Made by a program: the position numbers and the translations under genes | In this document: positions 1 through 8,909 of the stretch, piece by piece | Layout: every line of letters begins with the position of its first letter | How positions within the stretch are numbered: the first letter of the stretch is position 1 | NCBI RefSeq assembly: GCF_902170305.1 | Contig: NZ_CABHWW010000004.1 | Location: 1-40,807, forward strand | Direction: 5' to 3' | Source of the DNA: Yersinia alsatica | Lineage (GTDB): Bacteria > Pseudomonadota > Gammaproteobacteria > Enterobacterales > Enterobacteriaceae | DNA: 40,807 nt | The notes under the pieces: model-generated | Databases searched by the model: none | What the model saw: only the letters and a program-made list of their open reading frames with translations | What the model was told of the DNA's origin: nothing

Positions 1-570
1 TAAGAATGCATATCAATTAATTTACCATTAAAATAATTAATCAGTCATATAAATAACCAATAAAAAGTAAGATTACAAAAAAAATAAATTTATTCCCTAC
101 TATTAATTAAATAATTTAGGTGCAATTTTAGTAAAACTCTCTAAATTTGTGTTGCCTTATATATTTTCTCCTTATAAATAGCTTCATCTATATTTACTCT
201 ACAAAACTGCATATTGAAGCCAAAATTACTCAAAGATTTATATAAATCTTTGAGGTTTATTTTTGAGAAGGCGACCAAAATTAAAGCACTGGTTGAATCT
301 ATGAGTTGATCACATTAATTTGAGAAAAAACCCCAATAAACTACTTAGCTAAGTTAATCTCTCTTGCATCCATCAAAGTGCGGGAAAGCATATTTTATCG
401 CAGATAAGAATGATAGTTTCGAGCTAAAAAACCTGTCTTTAGTGGCCTGAATACTGCACCTGACTATCATTTAATACAATAAAAAGTGTAAAATATGTGG
501 TTATCAGTATAGCAGTCTTCTATTTGTCATTTTTTTAATTTATTTAGATTAATTTCAAGAGGTTAACATA
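1..570. other. AT-rich gene-free left edge
   Basis: No credible coding region is visible. The stretch is strongly AT-rich. It holds a perfect 26-bp palindrome with a T-rich tail at 229-264 (listed separately), a smaller hairpin with arms GCTTCA (181-186) and TGAAGC (215-220), and the upstream region of the yjdM-like gene, whose ribosome binding site (AAGAGG) lies just before 571. Whether a gene ends just left of the window cannot be seen. Confidence 0.6.
229..264 (+). terminator. Rho-independent terminator
   Basis: The two 13-nt arms CTCAAAGATTTAT (229-241) and ATAAATCTTTGAG (242-254) are exact reverse complements with no spacer, followed on the plus strand by GTTTATTTTT. The T-rich side is on the plus strand only, so it should end a rightward transcript. 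No rightward gene is visible between position 1 and here, so it serves either a gene outside the window or a short untranslated RNA. Confidence 0.7.
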
Positions 571-909
571 ATGAATTTACCAAACTGTCCAAAATGTAGT
601 TCTGAATACACATGGCAGGAAGGGGAAAAACTCAATTGCCCAGAATGTGGTCATGAGTGGTTGGAAAACAGTGATTCAGCAACTGCCGAAGAGGGATTAG
701 TGGTACGTGATGCCAATGGCAATCTGCTCGCGGATGGCGACGCCGTGACAGTCGTTAAGGATCTGAAAGTAAAAGGCAGCTCTTCAACACTGAAAATCGG
801 TACTAAAGTAAAAAGCATCCGCTTGGTTGAAGGTGACCACAATATTGATTGTAAAATCGACGGATTTGGTCCGATGAAGCTGAAATCTGAATTTGTTAAG
901 AAAAGCTAA
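571..909 (+). CDS. yjdM: YjdM/PhnA-family zinc-ribbon protein
   Basis: A 112-residue protein of the PhnA/YjdM family. The N-terminus carries a zinc ribbon with paired cysteines at C6/C9 (CPKC) and C23/C26 (CPECGHEW). It is followed by the typical C-terminal PhnA domain, with [28 protein letters not shown] and a basic end. Length matches the family (about 111 residues in E. coli). Despite the old name phnA, the E. coli protein is not the phosphonoacetate hydrolase, and its role is unclear. It stands alone: the next gene is 276 bp away, with a terminator between. The start is supported by AAGAGG about 8 nt upstream. Confidence 0.9.
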   Translation: MNLPNCPKCSSEYTWQEGEKLNCPECGHEWLENSDSATAEEGLVVRDANGNLLADGDAVTVVKDLKVKGSSSTLKIGTKVKSIRLVEGDHNIDCKIDGFGPMKLKSEFVKKS

Positions 910-987
910 CGGCTTAAGCAGTAATTCCCCCTCCCAGCAAAGACACTAACACTATAGGCTTGTTCGCATAGTCCACGGTATAAGCTT

Positions 988-1017
988 AGGGAGGGTACTC
1001 ATCACTCCCTCTTTTTA
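988..1017 (+). terminator. Probable terminator after yjdM
   Basis: GGGAG and CTCCC arms around a short loop, with TCTTTTTATC following on the plus strand. It lies about 80 bp past the yjdM stop codon. Confidence 0.55.
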
Positions 1018-1083
1018 TCTCTTCCCTTTATCTCTCCTTTTTCACCGTCTGCCTCTCATCAACAGATTCTGTCGCTGTGTTCA

Positions 1084-1175
1084 TTTAGATATATCTTTTT
1101 TTTGCACCACCCTCTTGCAAACTTCGATATATCGATTTAGATTAGATATATCGAAATTGTTTCGATATATCTAAA
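1084..1175 (+). promoter_or_regulatory. Operator array, four GATATATC boxes on a 19-bp lattice
   Basis: The 8-bp palindrome GATATATC occurs at 1088-1095, 1126-1133, 1145-1152 and 1164-1171. The start-to-start distances are 38, 19 and 19 bp, so all four sit on one 19-bp register with one empty slot. Flanks extend the symmetry (TTCGATATATCGA, TTAGATATATCGAAA, TTCGATATATCTAAA). A promoter-like pair, TTGCAA (1115-1120) and TAGATT (1138-1143) with 17-bp spacing, is overlapped by the second box, and the last box ends just before the ribosome binding site. The PadR protein encoded next is the obvious ligand, giving autoregulation. E. coli YqjI is known to bind inverted repeats at its own promoter. 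Confidence 0.7.
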
Positions 1176-1185
1176 GGAGAGTTCT

Positions 1186-1851
1186 ATGTTTGATTTTTCA
1201 AAACGTGGTCACCGCTGTGGTAATGGGCACCATGAAGGGCAGCGCGGTTGTGGTGAGAGAATGCATCGTGGCGGTCGCCACCATATGGCAACTGAAGGTG
1301 CCGATGCACCAAGAGGCGGTAGACGTGGGCGCGGTGATAAAATGCATCGCTTGTTTGAACATGGTGATTTACGCGTCGTTCTGCTGGCGCTGCTGGATAA
1401 AAAACCCAGCCATGGCTATGAGTTAATTAAGGCTATTGAAGAAGCATCTTCAGGCCTGTATGTACCCAGCCCAGGGGTTATCTACCCAACGCTCACACTG
1501 TTGGAAGAGCAAGATTTTGTTACGCCAGTGGCAACCGGTAATGGCCGCAAAAGCTACCAGATAACTGAAACCGGTAAAGCTGAATTACAACAAAATCAGC
1601 AAATGGTCGATATTATTTTCTCCCGATTGGCACAGGTAAATCGCCGTCCTGAGGGGAATTTGGCTGAAGGCATTTCTGACGCAATGCACCGCTTACGTCA
1701 TATTTTGCGCAGTAATATGGTGCGTTCAGATGTCACTCCTGAGCAGGTAGTACGCATTAATGCCGCCTTACTAACAGCGGTAGAGGCCATCGAGAAAGAG
1801 TTAACACCGCCATCGGCAACTCCTGATGCAAATGAGCAGGAGAAAAAATAA
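1186..1851 (+). CDS. yqjI: PadR-family regulator, YqjI-like
   Basis: A 221-residue transcription factor. Residues 1-50 are rich in His, Cys and Gly (RGHRCGNGHHEGQRGCGERMHRGG region), a metal-binding style extension seen in YqjI, the nickel-responsive PadR regulator of E. coli. A PadR winged helix follows at about residues 58-135 (LLALLDKKPSHGYELIKAIEE, then GVIYPTLTLLEEQ and GRKSYQITETG), then a helical dimerisation tail. AAAGGAG precedes the ATG. The stop overlaps the start of the next gene by 1 nt (TAATG), so the two are translationally coupled. E. coli yqjI lies next to the ferric reductase gene yqjH. No yqjH is seen here, so the target is probably this operon itself. The effector is inferred from family, not shown. 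Confidence 0.85.
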   Translation: MFDFSKRGHRCGNGHHEGQRGCGERMHRGGRHHMATEGADAPRGGRRGRGDKMHRLFEHGDLRVVLLALLDKKPSHGYELIKAIEEASSGLYVPSPGVIYPTLTLLEEQDFVTPVATGNGRKSYQITETGKAELQQNQQMVDIIFSRLAQVNRRPEGNLAEGISDAMHRLRHILRSNMVRSDVTPEQVVRINAALLTAVEAIEKELTPPSATPDANEQEKK

Positions 1852-2171
1852 TGCCCGGTTACCGTTATCGTATCACCATTGAACCGCTGACCGATCGCAA
1901 GGGTGAAGCCATTGATAAAGCACCGGTAACTTTCGAAGCCGAGAATCATGACGATATTCTCGGCATCATCGAACGGTTGCAGGCACGTGAAGATTTGGGC
2001 TTCGGTAAAGAGAAAACGGCGGCATTCGCATTGGGCTTAAAACTGTTTTCAGAAACGATGATGGAGAATCGTAAGCACCCAGTGTTTGCCCCTTTGCGTA
2101 CGGCATTTATGGATTTCATGACCAATTTAAAGAAGGGTTCGCCCCGCGATCGTAGCGACAATGCCGAGTAA
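1851..2171 (+). CDS. DUF3861-like small protein coupled to the PadR gene
   Basis: A 106-residue soluble protein with no signal peptide or membrane segment. The sequence (YRYRITIEPLTDRKGE..., FEAENHDDILGIIERLQ, FALGLKLFSETMMENRKHPVFAPL) resembles the DUF3861 family of uncharacterised small proteins. Its ATG overlaps the stop of the upstream regulator, so it is made from the same operator-controlled transcript. Function is unknown. Family assignment is from memory of the sequence pattern. Confidence 0.75.
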   Translation: MPGYRYRITIEPLTDRKGEAIDKAPVTFEAENHDDILGIIERLQAREDLGFGKEKTAAFALGLKLFSETMMENRKHPVFAPLRTAFMDFMTNLKKGSPRDRSDNAE

Positions 2172-2219
2172 TAACTGATAACTATAAAATTAAAATAACC
2201 CATATCCGTATTACATTAC

Positions 2220-2257
2220 TCGCTGGGAATATCAGCAATAACCGCTATTCCCAGCGA
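2220..2257. terminator. Bidirectional terminator between convergent units
   Basis: The 12-nt arms TCGCTGGGAATA (2220-2231) and TATTCCCAGCGA (2246-2257) are perfectly complementary around a 14-nt loop. A T-rich stretch follows on the plus strand (ATTATTTAA), and AT-rich sequence lies on the other side. It separates the rightward PadR operon from the leftward ascFB operon. Confidence 0.75.
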
Positions 2258-2262
2258 ATTAT

Positions 2263-3708
<1,446 letters not shown>

Positions 3709-5166
3709 CTAGTTAATTTTTACTGCGCTGTGCGGAGTAACCGAGTCAGTCGAATGGTTACTGGCACTTTCATTATCTTCAACAGGAATATCTTCAAATC
3801 CCAACAGTAATGTTGTGACGAAGGAGATAACTATCGCCAAAACCATGACGCCAAATACCCAAACAATACTCATTGGATTTGCTGGGTCGAAGAACTGAAC
3901 ACTGGTAAATAGCCCGGGAGAAGCCATTGAGTGGCTGGCTAGCCCGCCAATTCCCGCCACTGCACCACAAATAAATCCACTGATAAGGCTGGCAATCAAT
4001 GGGCGCTTGAGACGCAAGGCAACACCGTAAAGTGCTGGCTCAGAAATACCGGCAACAATGGCGGAGGCCGCAGCGGCCAATGCTGTTTGGCGTAATTCAG
4101 GATTTTTGGTGCGCCAGGCGACCGCCAGTGAGGAACCGCCAAGAGAAAGGTTGGCACCAATTTCTGACGGCATAACCATGCCCTCTTTCCCAGTCTCTGC
4201 AATGGTTTGAATGATAGTGGGTGTAAATACGCGGTGCATGCCGGTCATGACCAGTAGCGGCCAAAGTGCGCCCATAATCGCCACAGAGAGCCAGCCCAGA
4301 TAATCATGAACGGTATAGACCAGAGAGGATATTCCGCTACCGATCCAGATCCCCAGAGGGCCAATGAACATAATCGCAATAGGCGCTGAAATCAGCACAA
4401 TCAACATAGGCTTAAGGAAGTTTTTAGTGACCGCCGGCGTAATACGGTCAACCCATCGTTCAATATAAGAGAGCAGCCAGGTCATGCACAGTGCCGGAAT
4501 TACGGTATACGTGTATTTCACCGCAGTCACAGATACACCCATAAAATCAACCTGTTGGCCTTGCGCGGCCTTAGCCATCAAGTCAATAAAAGCTGGATGA
4601 ACCAACACCCCGGCAATAGCAATGGCCAGCGACATATTGGTTTTGAATTTTATAGCTGCAGAAGCGGCCACCATCACCGGCAGGAAGAAGAAAGCACCGT
4701 CACCAATAACATTAAGGATAATAAGAGTTGATGAGCCTTTCTCAAAGATACCGGTCATATCCAGTATCATCGCCAACAATTTCACCATCGAACCACCGAT
4801 AATGGCTGGAATCAAAGGTGACATCGTGCCAATCAGCGCATCCAGTATCCCTGCGCCAATGCGTTTTAAGGTGATTTTGTTTTTCTGCGGCAATGTATCG
4901 GCAGGTAATACCCCCTCAGGAAGCAATTTGATCACTTCGGCATAGGCAGAGGAAACATTATTGCCAATGATAACCTGACACTGATTTTCACTGCGCACGA
5001 CACCCAACACACCGGTGATGGATTTCAATTTAGCCAGTTCAACCGCACTGTCGTCCTGGAGCACAAAACGTAAACGCGTCATGCAATGGGTTACTGCCAC
5101 CACATTACCCGCCCCACCAATGGCATCGACTATTTGTCGAGATACTGCGGCAAAATTTTTTGACAT
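3709..5166 (-). CDS. ascF: PTS beta-glucoside transporter EIIBC, AscF
   Basis: A membrane permease that imports and phosphorylates beta-glucosides such as arbutin, salicin or cellobiose. From the ATG at 5166 it is 485 residues, the length of E. coli AscF, and the sequence is close to AscF throughout. An upstream TTG would add three residues, but GGGGAG lies well placed before the ATG. The EIIB domain is N-terminal with the phospho-cysteine in VTHCMTRLRF (C28). The hydrophobic EIIC domain runs from about residue 105 to 455, including GISEPALYGV. There is no EIIA domain, so phosphate must come from EIIA-Glc or another EIIA such as that of BglF encoded at 35979. Confidence 0.95.
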   Translation of the reverse strand: MSKNFAAVSRQIVDAIGGAGNVVAVTHCMTRLRFVLQDDSAVELAKLKSITGVLGVVRSENQCQVIIGNNVSSAYAEVIKLLPEGVLPADTLPQKNKITLKRIGAGILDALIGTMSPLIPAIIGGSMVKLLAMILDMTGIFEKGSSTLIILNVIGDGAFFFLPVMVAASAAIKFKTNMSLAIAIAGVLVHPAFIDLMAKAAQGQQVDFMGVSVTAVKYTYTVIPALCMTWLLSYIERWVDRITPAVTKNFLKPMLIVLISAPIAIMFIGPLGIWIGSGISSLVYTVHDYLGWLSVAIMGALWPLLVMTGMHRVFTPTIIQTIAETGKEGMVMPSEIGANLSLGGSSLAVAWRTKNPELRQTALAAAASAIVAGISEPALYGVALRLKRPLIASLISGFICGAVAGIGGLASHSMASPGLFTSVQFFDPANPMSIVWVFGVMVLAIVISFVTTLLLGFEDIPVEDNESASNHSTDSVTPHSAVKIN

Positions 5167-5328
5167 GAGTAGCAACTCCCCGTAATCGCACGCCGAGCTA
5201 TGCGAACTCTTTGCGGCTTAAGGAAACTGCCCTCACCAGCATAAATTCACAATTAGCCATTAAATTCATATTGTTATAATTTGATTGCCTACGAAAAACC
5301 ATTCTATCTTGTCATTTTCAACTGCGTA

Positions 5329-5341
5329 GGTAACCGGTTCC
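5329..5341. promoter_or_regulatory. Candidate AscG operator upstream of ascF
   Basis: GGTAACCGGTTCC has the perfect core palindrome AACCGGTT (5332-5339), with a central CG step as usual in LacI/GalR-family operators. It lies about 165 bp upstream of the ascF ATG. The nearest LacI-family repressor gene in the window is ascG at 8910. Confidence 0.5.
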
Positions 5342-5396
5342 ACATGAGAATCTTAAAAAACGGCATGAAATTCAATAGATGAGTTTATTCAATTTT

Positions 5397-5446
5397 GATT
5401 ATGTGACAATGATCGCCATTGATGAAGAAATTGATCTTATGTGACA
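5397..5446. promoter_or_regulatory. Repeated TTATGTGACA, possible CRP sites
   Basis: TTATGTGACA occurs at 5399-5408 and 5437-5446. The first continues as TGTGA-CAATGA-TCGCC, which has the spacing of a CRP site but a weak right half. The second is part of the palindrome TGTGACAGTCACA, whose spacer is too short for CRP. Catabolite control of ascFB would be expected, but these sites are only suggestive. Confidence 0.3.
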
Positions 5447-6004
5447 GTCACAAAGTGACATATCAAGCCAATCATGGAGCTTTGGGAGATTTCCTACACA
5501 GAAAAAGGCATTTCCTAAATAAAACCGGGAAGAATCATTCCATTATATATTCACTAGGGTCAACCTGACGCATATTAGGGATAATCACTAATGTATAACC
5601 ATTTATGGAAGAAATTATTCAAGACACCCAATGACCAGCGGTTACTGTCTCACATTCACATTCACATTCCGTTGCTAAAAATACAATCCATGAACTTAAT
5701 TAAAATCCTGCACAGAACATTTACTCCTTTAAATTTCTCTTTTAACACCACTCACTACAATCTAATTTACTGAAGTTAATTAATCAGTATGGCGATTATA
5801 TTTTTAGCATCAGAAATAACATTATATTGACAATATAAAATGCAATAAATTTCAAGAAAAATAAATATTACATCAAGAAAAACAATACAATTAAAATACT
5901 GGTGTTTTTGTAATTCTTTATCATTAAATATTTTACAGTATCACTTACCTTCTTAGAGAATAAGCAACTCATAAACTTTCCTGACTTAGGAAATAAAAAT
6001 CACT

Positions 6005-6541
6005 ATGAGAAAATTTAAAACATTAGCGGTGTTAAGTTATCAACCCGCTTTGCACTATGGAATTTCGGGGCTTATTTTTCTATTGAGTCTCGCTGTCGCA
6101 CAAGCGGCTCCTATTATCATTGATGGAGGAGCAACCCGTAACGAAGTGGGTAGCTCACCTCCGTCGATCAACAACGATATGGTAGATGGACAGAATTTAG
6201 CAATTGAAGAATATAAATCAAAAGGGATAACAGCATCAGTAGAAAGCGGCTATACCTTTAAGATAGGAGAGAATACAGCGAAAAATGCGACGTACTTTAT
6301 CCAGCCTAAAGGGCAGGTTACCTGGATGGACATCAAAGCAGACGACCACATAGAAGCTAATGGAACTCACGTGTCTAGCAAAGGTAATGGCAATATCCAG
6401 ACCCGTCTGGGTGTGAAAACCTTTATGAGCGGCGATGCCGATCAAGATAGAGATATCCAACCATTTATGGAGACTAACTGGGTCCATAACACCAAAAACT
6501 TTGGTACCACAATGGATGGTATCAGAGCATTCTCTTTCTGA
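6005..6541 (+). pseudogene. Decayed autotransporter remnant
   Basis: The 178-codon frame joins an N-terminal signal-like segment (hydrophobic stretch GISGLIFLLSLAVAQAA, cleavage near residue 36) to part of an autotransporter beta-barrel of the pertactin/AIDA type (GITASVESGYTFKIG, YFIQPKGQVTWM, GNGNIQTRLGVKTFM, IQPFMETNWVHNTKNFG). The whole passenger and most of the barrel are missing between about residues 55 and 70. The last part of the barrel, which normally ends in an aromatic residue after a GxKYxF-like strand, is also gone: the frame stops after TMDGIRAFSF and no other frame restores it. It cannot form a 12-strand barrel, so I call it a pseudogene left by an internal deletion and a 3' truncation. 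Confidence 0.75.
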
Positions 6542-6729
6542 CTGAATTAGGTTGTTGCCAGCTAACTCCTCACAGGAAGCAACACACAGTGGAGAATATG
6601 ATGTGATACAGCCGGCGTTTAGAAATGGCAATGCTTTACGCGTTAAATAAAATGATGCAGCAAGTCCTCATGTAGTCGACATATCGTTCAGCAATGGACA
6701 AGATTTTTCATCAATTCAGTGAGAATACC

Positions 6730-7653
6730 ATGAGAGAATTACCTAAAATAAACCAACTGAAAAACCTGAGGGCAATTATTCAGTATGGCAGTATCCGAAC
6801 GGCTGCTCTGGCGTTACACCAGACACAGCCAGCGATGACAAGAAGTATTCAAGAATTGGAAAAAATACTCGGCGTTTCACTATTAGTCCGGGGGGTTCAC
6901 GGTGCTGAATTAACAGAGATGGGAAGAGTATTTGAACCCAGGATGAATCTGGTACTAAACGAATTAGAGCGGGCATTAGATGAATTAGAACAAATTGAAC
7001 GCTCTTCTGAAGGTTTAGTCACATTTGGTTGCTCTCATTTACCTGCATTAACTTTTGTGCCAGGGGTCATAAAAAATTTTCAAGAGTCTTACTCTACTGC
7101 GCGAATTACTGTTGCTGAAGGCCAACTTTCTGAATTACTGGCCTCGCTACGCCTTGGTCGGTTGGATTTTTTTATTGGTATAATTTCTCCTGATATATCA
7201 CTGCGCGAGTTCGTTAATGAACATTTAGATGTGACTCAATTTGCGGTCATTGCCAGAAAAGGGCATCCACTAGCAAACAGTACTTCATTAAGTGAGCTAC
7301 GGGGAGCTAAATGGTATTTACCAACAGCCAGAGCTGGATTCTATAATGATATAGAATCGTTAATATTTCCTTATGGTAGAGAGCCTGAGTCTTCAGTTAT
7401 TTTTGGCAATTCAGCAACTATCGCAGAGCATCTTATTTTAAAAGAAGATTATCTATTTGTTGGGCCAAAAATGATGGTGACTGTACCCTACTTACAGCAG
7501 GTCGTATCCATTATTCCAATAAAAGAAAAATTACCGGATGGCCATTACAGCTTAATCTACCGAAGGCAACAGTCATTAACACCCATGGCAAAAAAGTTAA
7601 TGGACGATATTCGTTTTGCCTATTTAGAGTTAGTCAATCGACAGGTAATCTAA
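6730..7653 (+). CDS. LysR-family transcriptional regulator
   Basis: A 307-residue LysR regulator. The N-terminal winged helix (about residues 8-65: LRAIIQYGSIRTAALALHQTQPAMTRSIQELEKILGV) is followed by the type 2 periplasmic-binding-like effector domain (about residues 90-300). An upstream ATG at 6694 would add 12 residues but lacks a ribosome binding site. The ATG at 6730 has GTGAGAAT before it. No divergent metabolic gene is adjacent: upstream is the dead autotransporter and downstream a 415-bp gap. Ligand and targets are unknown. It lies inside AT-rich DNA between ascF and ascG and may have arrived by transfer. Confidence 0.85.
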   Translation: MRELPKINQLKNLRAIIQYGSIRTAALALHQTQPAMTRSIQELEKILGVSLLVRGVHGAELTEMGRVFEPRMNLVLNELERALDELEQIERSSEGLVTFGCSHLPALTFVPGVIKNFQESYSTARITVAEGQLSELLASLRLGRLDFFIGIISPDISLREFVNEHLDVTQFAVIARKGHPLANSTSLSELRGAKWYLPTARAGFYNDIESLIFPYGREPESSVIFGNSATIAEHLILKEDYLFVGPKMMVTVPYLQQVVSIIPIKEKLPDGHYSLIYRRQQSLTPMAKKLMDDIRFAYLELVNRQVI

Positions 7654-8068
7654 GCAACTGACGGGGGAACGTCGACTACTGGAAAGCCACTTAATGCAGC
7701 AGAGAAAACACCTTGTAGAGTTAATTATCACATAAACTTATCTTGATGATTTTTATCCTTATGTTTTATATGGCTTTTTGTTAGGGGTATGATATTTAAG
7801 CATCATATGAAAATAAAAGTGACTTTTCAACCGCAATAGTTTTTTTTATAGTGCGATCAGAGTGAAGGAATAGCGAAATGGGTCGCAAAAATGTATTCCC
7901 AGTAAACAGTATTTATTAAGGTTAAAGTTAACATACAAACTGTTATTCCTTTACTTTTCACATACAATTAACCCTTTTAATATGAATTTATTTTCCCTTT
8001 GCATTAGCTTCATTCCTGCTAGTCGCCGCATAAAAACGTGATTATTTCAGGGTTAATATAAGGTGTTA
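7654..8068. other. Non-coding gap before the LuxR-type gene
   Basis: AT-rich and without a supported gene. It presumably holds the promoter of the LuxR-type gene, whose ribosome binding site TAAGG lies at the right end. A small inverted repeat with ATGAT and ATCAT arms lies near 7791-7808. No clear terminator for the LysR gene is seen. Confidence 0.5.
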
Positions 8069-8716
8069 ATGAAAGAGACCGTTATGAATAACGTTATTAT
8101 TTTCAGCAATTATGACTTAGTTCGCTTTTTTTTAAAGCGAACAATAGAAAATATTACCATTATGCGGCCTAAACGAGGCAATGTCGCTATTAGCGTCTGT
8201 TACTCCTTATCTGAATTAGAAAACAGCATTCTAACTTTAGATAATCCAACAATTATATTTGATATTGATGACGTGTCGAAATTTGAACAGTTCCGACTCT
8301 TTAAAATTGCTAAAGGTAAAGTAAAACAAGATCGCCTTTTTCTATTTACTTCTGAGCATGAAAAGTCCGGAAGTTATACAATGTTAATGCAAATATCATC
8401 ATTTCTACTCAGTAAAACTGCGCTACAAAGTCAAATTGAGGCCATGTTTTATCACTTGATTTTTCGCTCTAATAATCCTCCTAAAGCAAAAGTGCTGATG
8501 CAGGCAAGCTCAAGCTCTTCTGATAGAAGAGAAAGAATAGGGCTGACCCAACGAGAAAGTGAAGTGTGTCGCCATCTGCTGTCTGGGCTATCAAATAAAG
8601 ATATTAGTATATTGCTCGGCATCAGTAACAAAACCGTCAGCTCCCATCGAACAAACATATACAGCAAGTATCAATCCAAGAATCTGCTTGAGCTTTACTC
8701 ACGATTAAAGGTTTAA
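8069..8716 (+). CDS. LuxR/FixJ-type HTH regulator
   Basis: A regulator of about 215 residues. The C-terminal LuxR-type helix-turn-helix is clear (about residues 150-210: LTQRESEVCRHLLSGLSNKDISILLGISNKTVSSHRTNIYSKY). The N-terminal half looks like a degenerate response-regulator receiver: it has a strand ending in IIFDIDD, but the usual N-terminal acidic pair is missing, so phosphorylation is doubtful. No partner kinase is nearby. The ATG at 8069 is preceded by TAAGG at good spacing. A GTG at 8063 and an ATG at 8084 are alternatives. Orphan regulators of this layout often control surface structures, but that is inference only. Confidence 0.8.
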   Translation: MKETVMNNVIIFSNYDLVRFFLKRTIENITIMRPKRGNVAISVCYSLSELENSILTLDNPTIIFDIDDVSKFEQFRLFKIAKGKVKQDRLFLFTSEHEKSGSYTMLMQISSFLLSKTALQSQIEAMFYHLIFRSNNPPKAKVLMQASSSSSDRRERIGLTQRESEVCRHLLSGLSNKDISILLGISNKTVSSHRTNIYSKYQSKNLLELYSRLKV

Positions 8717-8909
8717 CTTTAAATAACAACAAGTTGGTCTGACACCACCAAAATAGTAAAGTGACCAAGATGGCAACGGTCTGCCTGCTATCCTCTTGGA
8801 CACCGGACAACATCAGTGAGATTCACCCTACTTCAACCTCGCTCCCCCTGCATTTTCAACGACGAAGAGTATAGAATAGCAATAATTTTCAATGAGTCAG
8901 GAAAGGCCT

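Larger units (their letters stand above)
5167..6004. other. Upstream region of ascF and AT-rich spacer
   Basis: The part next to ascF holds a candidate AscG operator (5329-5341) and two copies of TTATGTGACA (5399-5408 and 5437-5446) that resemble CRP half-sites. From about 5480 the sequence becomes very AT-rich, and no gene is supported up to 6005. The short reading frame 5591-5773 has no ribosome binding site or recognisable content. Confidence 0.55.

Noticed and set aside
400-420. Fur-like sequence before yjdM
   Set aside because: Only about 11 of 19 positions match the Fur consensus, and yjdM has no known iron link. Such matches are frequent in AT-rich DNA.
5437-5449. TGTGACAGTCACA as a CRP site
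   Set aside because: The half-sites TGTGA and TCACA are only 3 bp apart, while CRP needs 6. It may be a site for another dimer or chance.
5591-5773. 60-codon open frame in the ascF upstream region
   Set aside because: No ribosome binding site, low-complexity composition (HIHIHI from a repeated ATTCAC) and very AT-rich DNA in which such frames arise by chance.
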